Shown here: piece by piece, positions 57,243 to 64,000 of the stretch
Numbering within the stretch: the first letter of the stretch is position 1
Layout of the letters: every line of letters starts with the position of its first letter
Assembly: GCF_042676985.1 (NCBI RefSeq)
Contig: NZ_JBHTIK010000002.1
Location: 372,001 to 436,000 of the forward strand
Source: Sphingosinicella xenopeptidilytica
GTDB lineage: Bacteria > Pseudomonadota > Alphaproteobacteria > Sphingomonadales > Sphingomonadaceae
Direction of reading: 5' to 3'
DNA: 64,000 bases
The notes under the pieces: model-generated
What the model saw: the letters and a program-made list of their open reading frames with translations, nothing else
Databases searched by the model: none
What the model was told of the DNA's origin: nothing
Program-made: the position numbers and the translations under genes

Positions 57243-59096
57243 TCAGCCGATGAGTGCCCGGCTGATCCAGTAAGTGAGTCCTGCCATGACATAGGCAAGA
57301 GCGAACAGGTACGTAAACATGAAAATCGGCCACTTCCACCCGTTCGTTTCGCGTTTCACGACTGCAAGCGTCGAGATGCACTGAGGGGCGAACACCACCC
57401 ACACGAGGAAGGCGAGCGCGGTCGGCAGCGGCCACGCCGAACGAAGCCGGTCGACGAGGCTTTCCTGCAATGCATCTTCGTCGTCGGTCTGCAGGCTGTA
57501 GATCGTGCCGAGCGCCGCGACGGAAACCTCGCGCGCGGCGAGCGTCGGCAGCATCGTCATGCTGATCTCGTGGTTGAAGCCGATCGGCGAGAACACGACT
57601 TCGAGTGCGCTGCCGATGCGTCCGGCGATCGAATATTCGATCGGCGATTCGTCCGATCCTTCCGGCGGCACCGGATAGCTCGCGAACGCCCACAGCAGCA
57701 CGGTGGAGGCAAGGATGATACCGCCCGCGCGCTTCATGAACACGATGCCGCGCTGCCACAGGCCGATGATGAGGTCGCGCAGGATCGGCCACTGGTATTT
57801 CGGCATCTCCATCATGAAGCCGCTGCCCGCGCCGCGCGCTACCGTGCGACGCAGCACCAGCGCCGCGACCATCGCGCCGACGATACCGAAGACGTAGAGG
57901 CCGAGCAGCACGAGGCCCTGCAGGTTCGCGAAACCGATCTGCCGATCGGGAATGAACGCCGCGATCATCACCGCATAGACGGGAAGCCGCGCCGAGCAGG
58001 TCATCAGCGGCGCGATGAGGATCGTCGTCAGCCGGTCCTTGGGGTCGTCGATGCTGCGCGTCGCCATGATGCCCGGAATGGCGCAGGCGAAGGAGGAGAG
58101 GAGAGGGATGAAGGCGCGCCCGTTAAGGCCGACATACGCCATCAGCCGGTCCATCAGGAACGCCGCGCGCGTCATGTAGCCCGATTGTTCGAGCACGAGG
58201 ATGAACGCAAACAGGATCAGGATCTGCGGCAGGAACACCACGACGCCGCCGACGCCGGCGAGCACGCCGTCCACGATCATCGATCGGAACCAGCCCTCGG
58301 GAAGCGCACCGGCGGCGATTTCCTGAAGCGCGGCGATGCCGGCCTCGATCCATGCCATCGGTGCTTCCGCCCACGCGAACACCGCCTGGAACATGATGAA
58401 CAGCAGCGCCGCGAGGATCATTGGCCCGAACACGGGATGGAGCGCGATATTGTCGATGCGCCGTGTCGCGGCGCCTGCGCCGCCGGAAAGCGTCGTTACC
58501 GCCTGAGCAATGCGCAGCGCCTCGTGCTGCAACGCGCGGATGTCGGCGCCTGGACCGGGAGGAACGGCTTCGCGCGTAAGCATCGCAAGCGCTTCCTGCC
58601 CGAGATCGGCAAGGCCGCGCCGCCGCACCGCAACCGTCGGCACCACGGGAAGACCAAGACGCTGCGAAAGCTGCGCCGTGTCGATCTTCGTGCCGTCGCG
58701 GTCGGCAAGGTCGATCATGTTGAGCGCAACGACCATCGGCCGGCCGAGCCGTGCGAGTTCGAGCACGAATCGCAGGTGGTTGCGCAGGTTGGTGGCGTCC
58801 ACCACGCAGATGATGGCGTCGGGCGCGCGCTCGATACCGTGCTCGCCCATCAGGACGTCGCGCGTCACCTGCTCGTCGGGCGAATGCGGGCTGAGGCTGT
58901 AGGTGCCGGGCAGGTCCACGATCTCGACGTGCGAGCCGTCGGGAAGCTGCATGGCGCCGACCTTCCGCTCCACGGTGACGCCCGGATAATTGCCGACCTT
59001 CTGCCGCGCGCCGGTCAGCGCGTTGAACAGGGATGTCTTGCCGGCATTGGGGTTGCCGACCAGCGCCACCATCGGCGCGGCGGTCACTGCATTCAT
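57243..59096 (-). CDS. feoB: Ferrous iron transporter FeoB
   Basis: Inner membrane Fe2+ importer of 617 residues. The N-terminal GTPase has VALVGNPNAGKTSLFNALTG (G1), the switch region VGNYPGVTVERK, VDLPGTYSLSPHSPDEQVTR (G3) and ALNMIDLADRDG (G4, NMID in place of NKxD). The membrane part has two gate repeats; the first holds the Cys of FACAIPGIMATRSIDDPKDR. It is shorter than the 770-residue E. coli protein, mainly by a short C-terminus. The start overlaps the feoA stop (ATGA). Confidence 0.95.
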   Translation of the reverse strand: MNAVTAAPMVALVGNPNAGKTSLFNALTGARQKVGNYPGVTVERKVGAMQLPDGSHVEIVDLPGTYSLSPHSPDEQVTRDVLMGEHGIERAPDAIICVVDATNLRNHLRFVLELARLGRPMVVALNMIDLADRDGTKIDTAQLSQRLGLPVVPTVAVRRRGLADLGQEALAMLTREAVPPGPGADIRALQHEALRIAQAVTTLSGGAGAATRRIDNIALHPVFGPMILAALLFIMFQAVFAWAEAPMAWIEAGIAALQEIAAGALPEGWFRSMIVDGVLAGVGGVVVFLPQILILFAFILVLEQSGYMTRAAFLMDRLMAYVGLNGRAFIPLLSSFACAIPGIMATRSIDDPKDRLTTILIAPLMTCSARLPVYAVMIAAFIPDRQIGFANLQGLVLLGLYVFGIVGAMVAALVLRRTVARGAGSGFMMEMPKYQWPILRDLIIGLWQRGIVFMKRAGGIILASTVLLWAFASYPVPPEGSDESPIEYSIAGRIGSALEVVFSPIGFNHEISMTMLPTLAAREVSVAALGTIYSLQTDDEDALQESLVDRLRSAWPLPTALAFLVWVVFAPQCISTLAVVKRETNGWKWPIFMFTYLFALAYVMAGLTYWISRALIG

Positions 59097-59359
59097 TCGG
59101 CGGCCTCGGCCTGTACCCCGGCAGGTGTAACGCTGACCTCGATCAGCCGCGACGCGGCCTTGCGCAATGCGATGACGTTGTTGCCCACGCGTAGCGCGAT
59201 CGGGCAGCCGCCGATGAGGCCGCGGTGCAGCAATTCGATCTCGATGCCCTCGTCGAAGCCCATTTCACGCAGACGCAGCGCCTCGGCGGCGTGCGTGCCG
59301 GTTTCCCTGATCTTCACGACGCTGGCGCTCTGCCCGGTCTTGAGGTCCTCGATCCGCAT
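59093..59359 (-). CDS. feoA: Ferrous iron transport protein FeoA
   Basis: SH3-like partner of FeoB, 88 residues: GQSASVVKIRETGTHAAEAL, REMGFDEGIEIELLHRG, GCPIALRVGNNVIALRK. I use the ATG at 59359; a GTG two codons upstream (59365) is possible. First gene of the feoAB operon. A Fur-like sequence lies 25-40 bases upstream. Confidence 0.9.
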   Translation of the reverse strand: MRIEDLKTGQSASVVKIRETGTHAAEALRLREMGFDEGIEIELLHRGLIGGCPIALRVGNNVIALRKAASRLIEVSVTPAGVQAEAAE

Positions 59360-59383
59360 GAACACTCTGATCTGCCCGTACTG

Positions 59384-59399
59384 TTGCGAGCGATTATCA
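59384..59399 (-). promoter_or_regulatory. Possible Fur box before feoA
   Basis: On the plus strand TTGCGAGCGATTATCA; on the minus strand TGATAATCGCTCGCAA. One half (ATTATCA) equals the classic Fur half-site and the other resembles the TGCGAAT-type half-site seen in many proteobacterial Fur boxes. Imperfect, and other iron regulators are possible. Confidence 0.4.
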
Positions 59400-59432
59400 T
59401 GTTCAATGAGGCTTGACTAGGGCGAGCGTGCC

Positions 59433-60101
59433 CTACGCGGCAGGATAGCGCAGTCGGCCGAGGAATCGGGAGAGGCGCGGGCGGTTGTTCGCCTGCTCGC
59501 GGAACCGCATCTTGGCCTTTTCCACCTGCATGATCGTGTCGATGCGGCGGCCGAGGAACGCGAACGTGTCCACGTCGTCCTCGCTCTCGTCCTGCAGCCA
59601 ATAGAGCAATGTCGCGGCATAGACGCCGCCGAGCGAGAGGCGCTTGGTGTAGTGGTTGAAGTCGGTCGCCGTGTCGCCCGCGGCGCGCCACATGGCATCC
59701 GCGCTGCGCCACAGCGTACGCGCCGAAAGTGCGGCGTTCTGCGGTTGTGCCAGCACGGCGAACGCGCGGCGCACGGCTTCCTTGTGCGGGCGTGCCTGGT
59801 CGATGCGGATGCGGATCGCTGTCGTGATGCGATCCCGGATTTTCATCGCTGCCGCGCCGCGCCGCGCCATTTCGGTGGTCATGTCGCTGTCGGTTTTCAG
59901 GATCCAGGCGTCGATCATCTCGGTCGCACCGCCCGGGAACACCAGCCGCGCCCGGTCCGCCGGGATGCCGATCGCGGCGGCGGCGGCATCGAGCGCGGCC
60001 GGGCTCCAGCCGTCGAACGCCACGTTGGGAAGCAGGGCTTCCACCAGCACGGGGCGAAGCTCGTCGAGCGTCATGTCAGCGGGCGCGATGGTGTCGGTCA
60101 T
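59433..60101 (-). CDS. COQ9 family ubiquinone biosynthesis protein
   Basis: Protein of 222 residues related to mitochondrial COQ9, a TetR-like fold that binds lipids and presents ubiquinone precursors to COQ7. The conserved C-terminal domain contains RTLWRSADAMWRAAGDTATD, FNHYTKRLSLGGVYAATLLY and WLQDESEDDVDTFAFLGRRI. The N-terminal helices (MTLDELRPVLVEALLPNVAF) resemble the family. Divergent from rpsU. Confidence 0.92.
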   Translation of the reverse strand: MTDTIAPADMTLDELRPVLVEALLPNVAFDGWSPAALDAAAAAIGIPADRARLVFPGGATEMIDAWILKTDSDMTTEMARRGAAAMKIRDRITTAIRIRIDQARPHKEAVRRAFAVLAQPQNAALSARTLWRSADAMWRAAGDTATDFNHYTKRLSLGGVYAATLLYWLQDESEDDVDTFAFLGRRIDTIMQVEKAKMRFREQANNRPRLSRFLGRLRYPAA

Positions 60102-60204
60102 GGCGATGTGATACACGAGCCGTGCCGGAGCGTCAGCCCTGCTTCGGGCGCTACCCGCAGACCCTTGCCGCACTGGCCCGAATCTGCTAGATCGCGCGCT
60201 CTTT

Positions 60205-60236
60205 CCGCCGAGGCTTGCCTCCGGCGGCTTGTTTTA
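60205..60236 (+). promoter_or_regulatory. Terminator-like hairpin in the rpsU leader (possible attenuator)
   Basis: CCGCCGAGG, CTTG, CCTCCGGCGG with one bulged C, followed by TTGTTTTATTG. It has the form of an intrinsic terminator for the plus strand, yet no plus-strand gene ends before it: the upstream gene is COQ9 on the minus strand. It lies 45 bases before rpsU, so it could attenuate rpsU transcription. Confidence 0.55.
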
Positions 60237-60280
60237 TTGTGCCGGGCAAACGGCAAACTGGATTGGAGTAGACGGCCGCA

Positions 60281-60487
60281 ATGCAAATCATCGTTCGCGA
60301 CAACAACGTCGATCAGGCCCTTCGTGCGCTCAAGAAGAAGCTGCAGCGTGAAGGCGTCTACCGCGAGATGAAGCTGCGCCGTCACTACGAGAAGCCCTCT
60401 GAAAAGCGTGCCCGCGAGAAGGCTGCCGCCGTCCGCCGCGCCCGCAAGCTGGAGCGCAAGCGCGCCGAGCGCGACGGCGTTCGTTAA
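60281..60487 (+). CDS. rpsU: 30S ribosomal protein S21
   Basis: Small basic protein of 68 residues (MQIIVRDNNVDQALRALKKK at the start, Lys/Arg-rich tail KLERKRAERDGVR). bS21 contacts the 3-prime end of 16S rRNA and helps initiation. GGAG precedes the ATG. The leader of about 75 bases or more contains a terminator-like hairpin. Confidence 0.97.
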   Translation: MQIIVRDNNVDQALRALKKKLQREGVYREMKLRRHYEKPSEKRAREKAAAVRRARKLERKRAERDGVR

Positions 60488-60552
60488 GCCGGCCTCCGGT
60501 CCTGAAATGAGGGCCGGATCTCGTTCAGGTTTCAGGTCTGGAGTGTGCGCTG

Positions 60553-61044
60553 ATGGCGACTGTTGCGACGCGCGGTAGCGGCCTTGGCCGTTGGGTTCTG
60601 CTCATCGCGGTTCTTCTCGTCGGCATGGGCGCGCTCGCATGGGCCGGAACACAGAAATTCGCGGTGCCTGCCAATATGCAAACGACAGCTTCGGGCCTGA
60701 TGTACGAGGTGATCCGCGAGGCCGCCGGCCAGAAGCCGACCGCCGACGATGTGGTGCTCGTCCACTATGAAGGTCGCCTCGTTGACGGCACCAAGTTCGA
60801 TTCGAGCTACGATCGCGGCCAGCCCGCAGCCTTCCCGGTGAACGCCGTGATCCCCGGCTGGCAGGAAGGCATCCAGCTGATGTCGAAGGGCTCCAAGTAC
60901 CGCTTCCGCATCCCGCCGCAGCTCGCTTACGGCGCGGAAGGCGCAGGCGGTGTCATCCCGCCGAACGCGACGCTGGAATTCGACGTCGAACTCCTCGAAA
61001 TCGCGCCGCGCGAGGCCCTCGAACAGGGTATGCCGCCGCAATAA
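60553..61044 (+). CDS. FKBP-type peptidyl-prolyl isomerase, membrane anchored
   Basis: Protein of 163 residues: an N-terminal membrane helix (about 11-29, WVLLIAVLLVGMGALAWAG) and an FKBP domain (about 58-155: VLVHYEGRLVDGTKFDSSYD, VIPGWQEGIQLMSKGSKYRF, IPPQLAYGAEGAGGVIPPNA). The aromatic active-site residues of the fold are present. It should act on periplasmic proteins. The gene begins 65 bases after rpsU. Confidence 0.93.
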   Translation: MATVATRGSGLGRWVLLIAVLLVGMGALAWAGTQKFAVPANMQTTASGLMYEVIREAAGQKPTADDVVLVHYEGRLVDGTKFDSSYDRGQPAAFPVNAVIPGWQEGIQLMSKGSKYRFRIPPQLAYGAEGAGGVIPPNATLEFDVELLEIAPREALEQGMPPQ

Positions 61045-61069
61045 ATCCTCTCCCTTGATGGGAGAGGAT
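61045..61069. repeat. Extragenic palindrome after the FKBP gene
   Basis: ATCCTCTCCC, TTGAT, GGGAGAGGAT: a perfect ten-base stem directly after the stop codon, followed by GGCGGAGTTGGTGAGGGTGG at 61096-61115. This look is typical of the REP-like elements scattered in sphingomonad genomes. It lies between convergent genes and may end both transcripts, though it lacks a T-run. No second copy was seen in the window. Confidence 0.55.
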
Positions 61070-61130
61070 ATGGAACCTTGCCAGCTTGCTGGTTAGGCGG
61101 AGTTGGTGAGGGTGGATGGAAGGTGGAGGC

Positions 61131-61952
61131 CTACTCTTCCCCGTCCCGCAATGACACCCAGGCCCGCTCCCCGCGCAGCGCGGTGAACCAGCTCACGGGG
61201 TTCCAGAAGCGTTGGCTGCCGTCGAGCGAGAAGGTTGTGAACTCGGCGCGGCCGATGACGTTTTCGATCGGCAGCAGGCCGAGCCCGCCTTCCTCGGGCG
61301 AGAAGCGGCTGTCGGCGGAGCGGTCGCGGTTGTCTCCCATCAGGAACACATGGCCCTGCGGCACGAGCACCGGCGGCGTATCGTCGGCGTAGCTGAACAG
61401 AAGGTCGAGCACGGCATAGCTGCGCCCGGATCCTTCCTTTCCGGGCAGCGTCTCGATGAAGCGCGGATAGCGGCAGAAGCGTGCGCCATCGGCCTCGACC
61501 ACGCGAAATTCCGCCCGTGCGCAGGGCATGTTCTCGGTTTCCGGGATCATCGTGGGCGATGCCGCCCGCTTCGGCACGGCGGTGTTGTTGAGATAGAGCA
61601 CGCCGTCCTGCATCTGCACCGTGTCGCCCGGAAGGCCGATCACGCGCTTGATCCAGTCCTTGTGGTCGCTCGGCGACTTCACCACCACGATGTCGCCGCG
61701 TTCGGGCAGCTTGCCGAACGCGCGGCCCTCCATCTTCGGCAGCACGGGCAGGAATGGCGAGAGGTAGGAAAATCCGTAGGGATATTTGCTGACGACGAGC
61801 CGGTCCCCCACGAGCAGCGTCGGCACCATCGATTCGGAAGGAATGAAGAAGGGCTTGGCGACGAACGACCAGATGCCCATCACCGCGATGCCAAGGAGCG
61901 CCGCGTAGCGCAGCTCCTTTTTCCAGTCGATGCGGGGCTTGCCGCCGCTCAC
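61131..61952 (-). CDS. lepB: Signal peptidase I
   Basis: Cleaves signal peptides of exported proteins at the inner membrane. It has 273 residues: one membrane helix (about 14-34), the catalytic Ser in FFIPSESMVPTLLVGDRLVV, the general-base Lys in SDHKDWIKRVIGLPGDTVQM, and box E MGDNRDRSADSR. The GTG at 61952 overlaps the acpS stop. Last gene of the rsh-pyrE-pdxJ-acpS-lepB run; rnc and era, often next, do not follow here. Confidence 0.94.
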   Translation of the reverse strand: MSGGKPRIDWKKELRYAALLGIAVMGIWSFVAKPFFIPSESMVPTLLVGDRLVVSKYPYGFSYLSPFLPVLPKMEGRAFGKLPERGDIVVVKSPSDHKDWIKRVIGLPGDTVQMQDGVLYLNNTAVPKRAASPTMIPETENMPCARAEFRVVEADGARFCRYPRFIETLPGKEGSGRSYAVLDLLFSYADDTPPVLVPQGHVFLMGDNRDRSADSRFSPEEGGLGLLPIENVIGRAEFTTFSLDGSQRFWNPVSWFTALRGERAWVSLRDGEE

Positions 61953-62362
61953 AGCGCCCGCGCCGTGATGAGGACCATCGCCTGCGCCCACGGATGGTCA
62001 TCGGTCAGCGTCAGGTGGATGTCGAGCGTGTGGCCATCGGGCGTGATCTCGGCGAGCCGCAGCGCCGCGCCGCCGGTCAGCGCCAGCGTCGGCTGGCCGG
62101 AGGGGAGGTTGATGACGCCCATGTCCCGCATGAACACGCCGCGCCGGAACCCGGTTCCGAGCGCCTTGGAGCAGGCTTCCTTCGCCGCGAAGCGTTTGGC
62201 GTAGGAGGCGGCGCGCGTCAGCACGCGGCGTTCGGACCGCGCGATCTCGATCTCGGTGAACACGCGGTTGATGAAGCGCGCGCCGAACCGGTCGAGGCTC
62301 GATTGGATACGCTCGATGTTGCAGAGGTCAGAGCCGAGGCCGACGACGTGGGGCAGGATCAG
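61949..62362 (-). CDS. acpS: Holo-[acyl carrier protein] synthase, probable CTG start
   Basis: Transfers phosphopantetheine from CoA to acyl carrier proteins. The conserved N-terminus HVVGLGSDLCNIERIQSSLD, with the Mg-binding Asp, lies upstream of the first ATG, GTG or TTG in frame (GTG at 62263), so a start there would remove the active site. The frame reaches pdxJ with only CTG available, at 62362 (C-TGA overlap with the pdxJ stop) or 62356. With 62362 the protein has 137 residues. FAAKEACSKALGTGFRRGVF holds the catalytic Glu and Lys. Confidence 0.85.
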   Translation of the reverse strand: MILPHVVGLGSDLCNIERIQSSLDRFGARFINRVFTEIEIARSERRVLTRAASYAKRFAAKEACSKALGTGFRRGVFMRDMGVINLPSGQPTLALTGGAALRLAEITPDGHTLDIHLTLTDDHPWAQAMVLITARAL

Positions 62363-63111
62363 GCTCCCGCGGTGCTGGTCGACGCGCTGCGCGCTTCGTC
62401 CATCAGCCGCCGCATCTCGCGGATCGCGGCGTCGAGGCCGATGAACACCGCCTCGCCGACAAGAAAATGTCCGATATTGAGTTCGGCAACCTCGGGGATT
62501 GCCGCGATCGGTGCCACGTTGTCGAAACGAAGCCCGTGTCCCGCGTGAACCTCGAGACCGCGTTTCGCGGCAAGCGCCGCGCCTGCGGTCAGTCGCTCCA
62601 GCTCCTCGTCACGCGAAATGCCTTCGGTCAGCGCGTAGCGGCCGGTGTGAAGTTCGACGACGGCGGCACCGATCGCGGCCGAGGCCTCGATCTGCTCGGG
62701 ATCGGCTTCGATGAACAGGCTGACGCGGCAGCCGCGCGCCGAAAGCCGCTCCACGAACGTGCGCAGGTTCGGCTGGTTGCCGACGACGTCGAGTCCACCC
62801 TCGGTCGTGCGCTCCTCGCGCCGCTCGGGTACGATGCACACGGCGTGCGGTGCATGGCGCAGCGCGATGTCCAGCATCTCCTCGGTCGCCGCCATTTCGA
62901 GGTTGAGCGGCAGGTCGATCTCGTTCGAAAGCCGCGCGATGTCGTCGTCGCTGATGTGGCGCCGGTCTTCGCGCAGGTGCGCGGTGATGCCGTCCGCGCC
63001 CGCCGCCGCCGCGATCAGCGCCGCCTTCACGGGATCGGGATGCACGCCGCCGCGTGCGTTGCGGATCGTGGCGACGTGATCGATGTTCACGCCAAGGCGC
63101 AGCGTGCTCAC
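62359..63111 (-). CDS. pdxJ: Pyridoxine 5-phosphate synthase
   Basis: Closes the ring of vitamin B6 from aminoacetone phosphate and deoxyxylulose phosphate. It has 250 residues in a TIM barrel: LRLGVNIDHVATIRNARGG, GADGITAHLREDRRHISDDD, CIVPERREERTTEGGLDVVG and LEVHAGHGLRFDNVAPIAAI. The GTG at 63111 overlaps the pyrE stop (GTGA). pdxJ-acpS-lepB is a conserved proteobacterial order. Confidence 0.96.
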   Translation of the reverse strand: MSTLRLGVNIDHVATIRNARGGVHPDPVKAALIAAAAGADGITAHLREDRRHISDDDIARLSNEIDLPLNLEMAATEEMLDIALRHAPHAVCIVPERREERTTEGGLDVVGNQPNLRTFVERLSARGCRVSLFIEADPEQIEASAAIGAAVVELHTGRYALTEGISRDEELERLTAGAALAAKRGLEVHAGHGLRFDNVAPIAAIPEVAELNIGHFLVGEAVFIGLDAAIREMRRLMDEARSASTSTAGA

Positions 63112-63692
63112 GCGGCGGCCCTCGATCCCGGTTTCACCGCGGGCAGTGCGGCGAGGTCCTGCGGCAGCTTGTCGGCGCTGTAGGTGGGGACGTCGAGCCG
63201 GATCAGCGAATAGAGCGGCACGCCGATGTCGGCGGTGCCGTTCGAGCGGTCGACGAGGCAGCCGCCCGCGATCACTTCACCGCCTGCCGCCTCGATCGCA
63301 CCGATCGCCTCGCGCGAAGAGAGCCCGGTCGTCACCACGTCTTCCATCATCAGCACCTTCGTGCCCGGTTCCAGCCGGAAACCGCGCCGAAGTTCGAAGG
63401 TTCCCTGGGGCCGTTCGACGAACATCGAATCGACGCCGAGCGCGCGCGCGACCTCGTAACCGACGATGAGCCCGCCCATCGCGGGCGCCACAACGGCCTC
63501 GATCTGCCCACGCAGGTCCGCTGGAATCTTCGCTGCGAGCGCCTTCGCGAGCCGCTCGGCACGCGCCGGGTCCATCAGGACGCGCGCGCATTGCAGATAC
63601 ATCGGCGAGCGCAGGCCGGAGGACAGGATGAAATGCCCTTCAAGCAGCGCTTCGGCGGCGCGGAATTCCCCAAGAACCTCTTCGTCTGTCAT
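63108..63692 (-). CDS. pyrE: Orotate phosphoribosyltransferase
   Basis: Adds phosphoribose to orotate in pyrimidine synthesis. It has 194 residues: FILSSGLRSPMYLQCARVLM, VVAPAMGGLIVGYEVARALG, the PRPP loop VLMMEDVVTTGLSSREAIGA and VPLYSLIRLDVPTYSADKLP. The ATG at 63692 overlaps the stop of the upstream RelA/SpoT gene. Confidence 0.95.
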   Translation of the reverse strand: MTDEEVLGEFRAAEALLEGHFILSSGLRSPMYLQCARVLMDPARAERLAKALAAKIPADLRGQIEAVVAPAMGGLIVGYEVARALGVDSMFVERPQGTFELRRGFRLEPGTKVLMMEDVVTTGLSSREAIGAIEAAGGEVIAGGCLVDRSNGTADIGVPLYSLIRLDVPTYSADKLPQDLAALPAVKPGSRAAA

Positions 63693-64000
63693 GCCTTCAT
63701 GCGCTCCACGGATGTCACGGCGTCGGTCGCCCTTAACGCACCGATGATATTCGTGAGATGCGCCAGATTGTCCACCTCGACATCGACCACGAACGTGTGG
63801 AAGTCGCGGTCGCGGTGGTGCGTGCGCATGTTCACGATGTTGGCGCCCTGCTTTGCGAGCACGCCGGTCATCGTGGCAAGGCTGCCCGTCTCGTTGCGGA
63901 GCACGGCGGAAAGCCGCACGACCGCGCCGTCGTTGTCGTCGCCCCAGCCGAGGTCGAGCCACTCGCGCCCGTCCGCGTCGGCCAGCGTCGAGCAGTCGAT
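63689..64000 (-). CDS. RelA/SpoT family (p)ppGpp synthetase/hydrolase, C-terminal end (cut by window edge)
   Basis: The last 103 residues of a gene that continues beyond the right edge. They begin IDCSTLADADGREWLDLGWG and continue into an ACT domain: VRLSAVLRNETGSLATMTGV, LAKQGANIVNMRTHHRD and FVVDVEVDNLAHLTNIIGAL. This is the regulatory end of a long RSH enzyme, which in alphaproteobacteria is usually the only one and makes and degrades ppGpp. The stop overlaps the pyrE start. Confidence 0.88.
   Translation of the reverse strand: MDCSTLADADGREWLDLGWGDDNDGAVVRLSAVLRNETGSLATMTGVLAKQGANIVNMRTHHRDRDFHTFVVDVEVDNLAHLTNIIGALRATDAVTSVERMKA

Overview
The window is dense, GC-rich bacterial chromosome with no sign of recent mobile DNA. 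The gene set points to an alphaproteobacterium, most likely of the order Sphingomonadales: a PhyR-type general stress response locus, a Sphingomonas-like serine palmitoyltransferase with the other ceramide genes, and homologues of the mitochondrial assembly factors NDUFA12, Cbp3/UQCC1 and COQ9. Genes are tightly packed, many with 4-base ATGA or GTGA overlaps. No stretch longer than 300 bases lacks a gene, and I see no rRNA, tRNA, CRISPR array, insertion sequence or prophage gene.

Layout. 1-529: start of a membrane sensor, cut by the window edge. 740-7239: argS, a SPOR protein, nagZ, scpA, scpB, tatA, tatB, tatC. 7265-11193: general stress response block with an entericidin-like lipoprotein, a PhyP/PhyK-like sensor divergent from phyR, a 46-residue membrane peptide, and a sigma factor that appears to carry its own NepR anti-sigma segment. 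11208-17686: glnE, a Bcp peroxiredoxin, a DUF455 protein, an M23 peptidase, an ErpA-type protein, exonuclease III. 17683-32379: a sphingolipid island of 14 genes. 32544-36143: recX and a coxG-xdhC-moeA/mobA molybdenum enzyme maturation set. 36254-46076: a double cold-shock protein, a DUF192 lipoprotein, NDUFA12, mlaD, DUF2155, an unknown membrane protein, aat, dprA, plsY, nadE, gltX. 46113-54818: a Zur-like palindrome and tonB, then the riboflavin run ribD, ribE, an HTH-RibB fusion and ribH, then nusB, thiL and hppA. 54841-64000: bamE, a Cbp3 homologue, DUF177, ssb, feoA/feoB, COQ9, rpsU, an FKBP, then lepB, acpS, pdxJ, pyrE and the end of a RelA/SpoT gene.

How the genes work together. The sphingolipid island appears to hold a whole pathway. 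An acyl-ACP ligase and a dedicated ACP would feed serine palmitoyltransferase; a GNAT-type ceramide synthase and an NAD-dependent reductase would finish dihydroceramide; a fatty acid hydroxylase would modify it. A lipid kinase, a Tam41-like nucleotidyltransferase and a CDP-glycerol-type transferase would build a head group, and a flippase with an LptF/LptG pair would export the product. The most unusual features are the NepR-EcfG fusion, the HTH-RibB fusion with a palindrome just before its gene, and the predicted activated-ceramide branch of the island.
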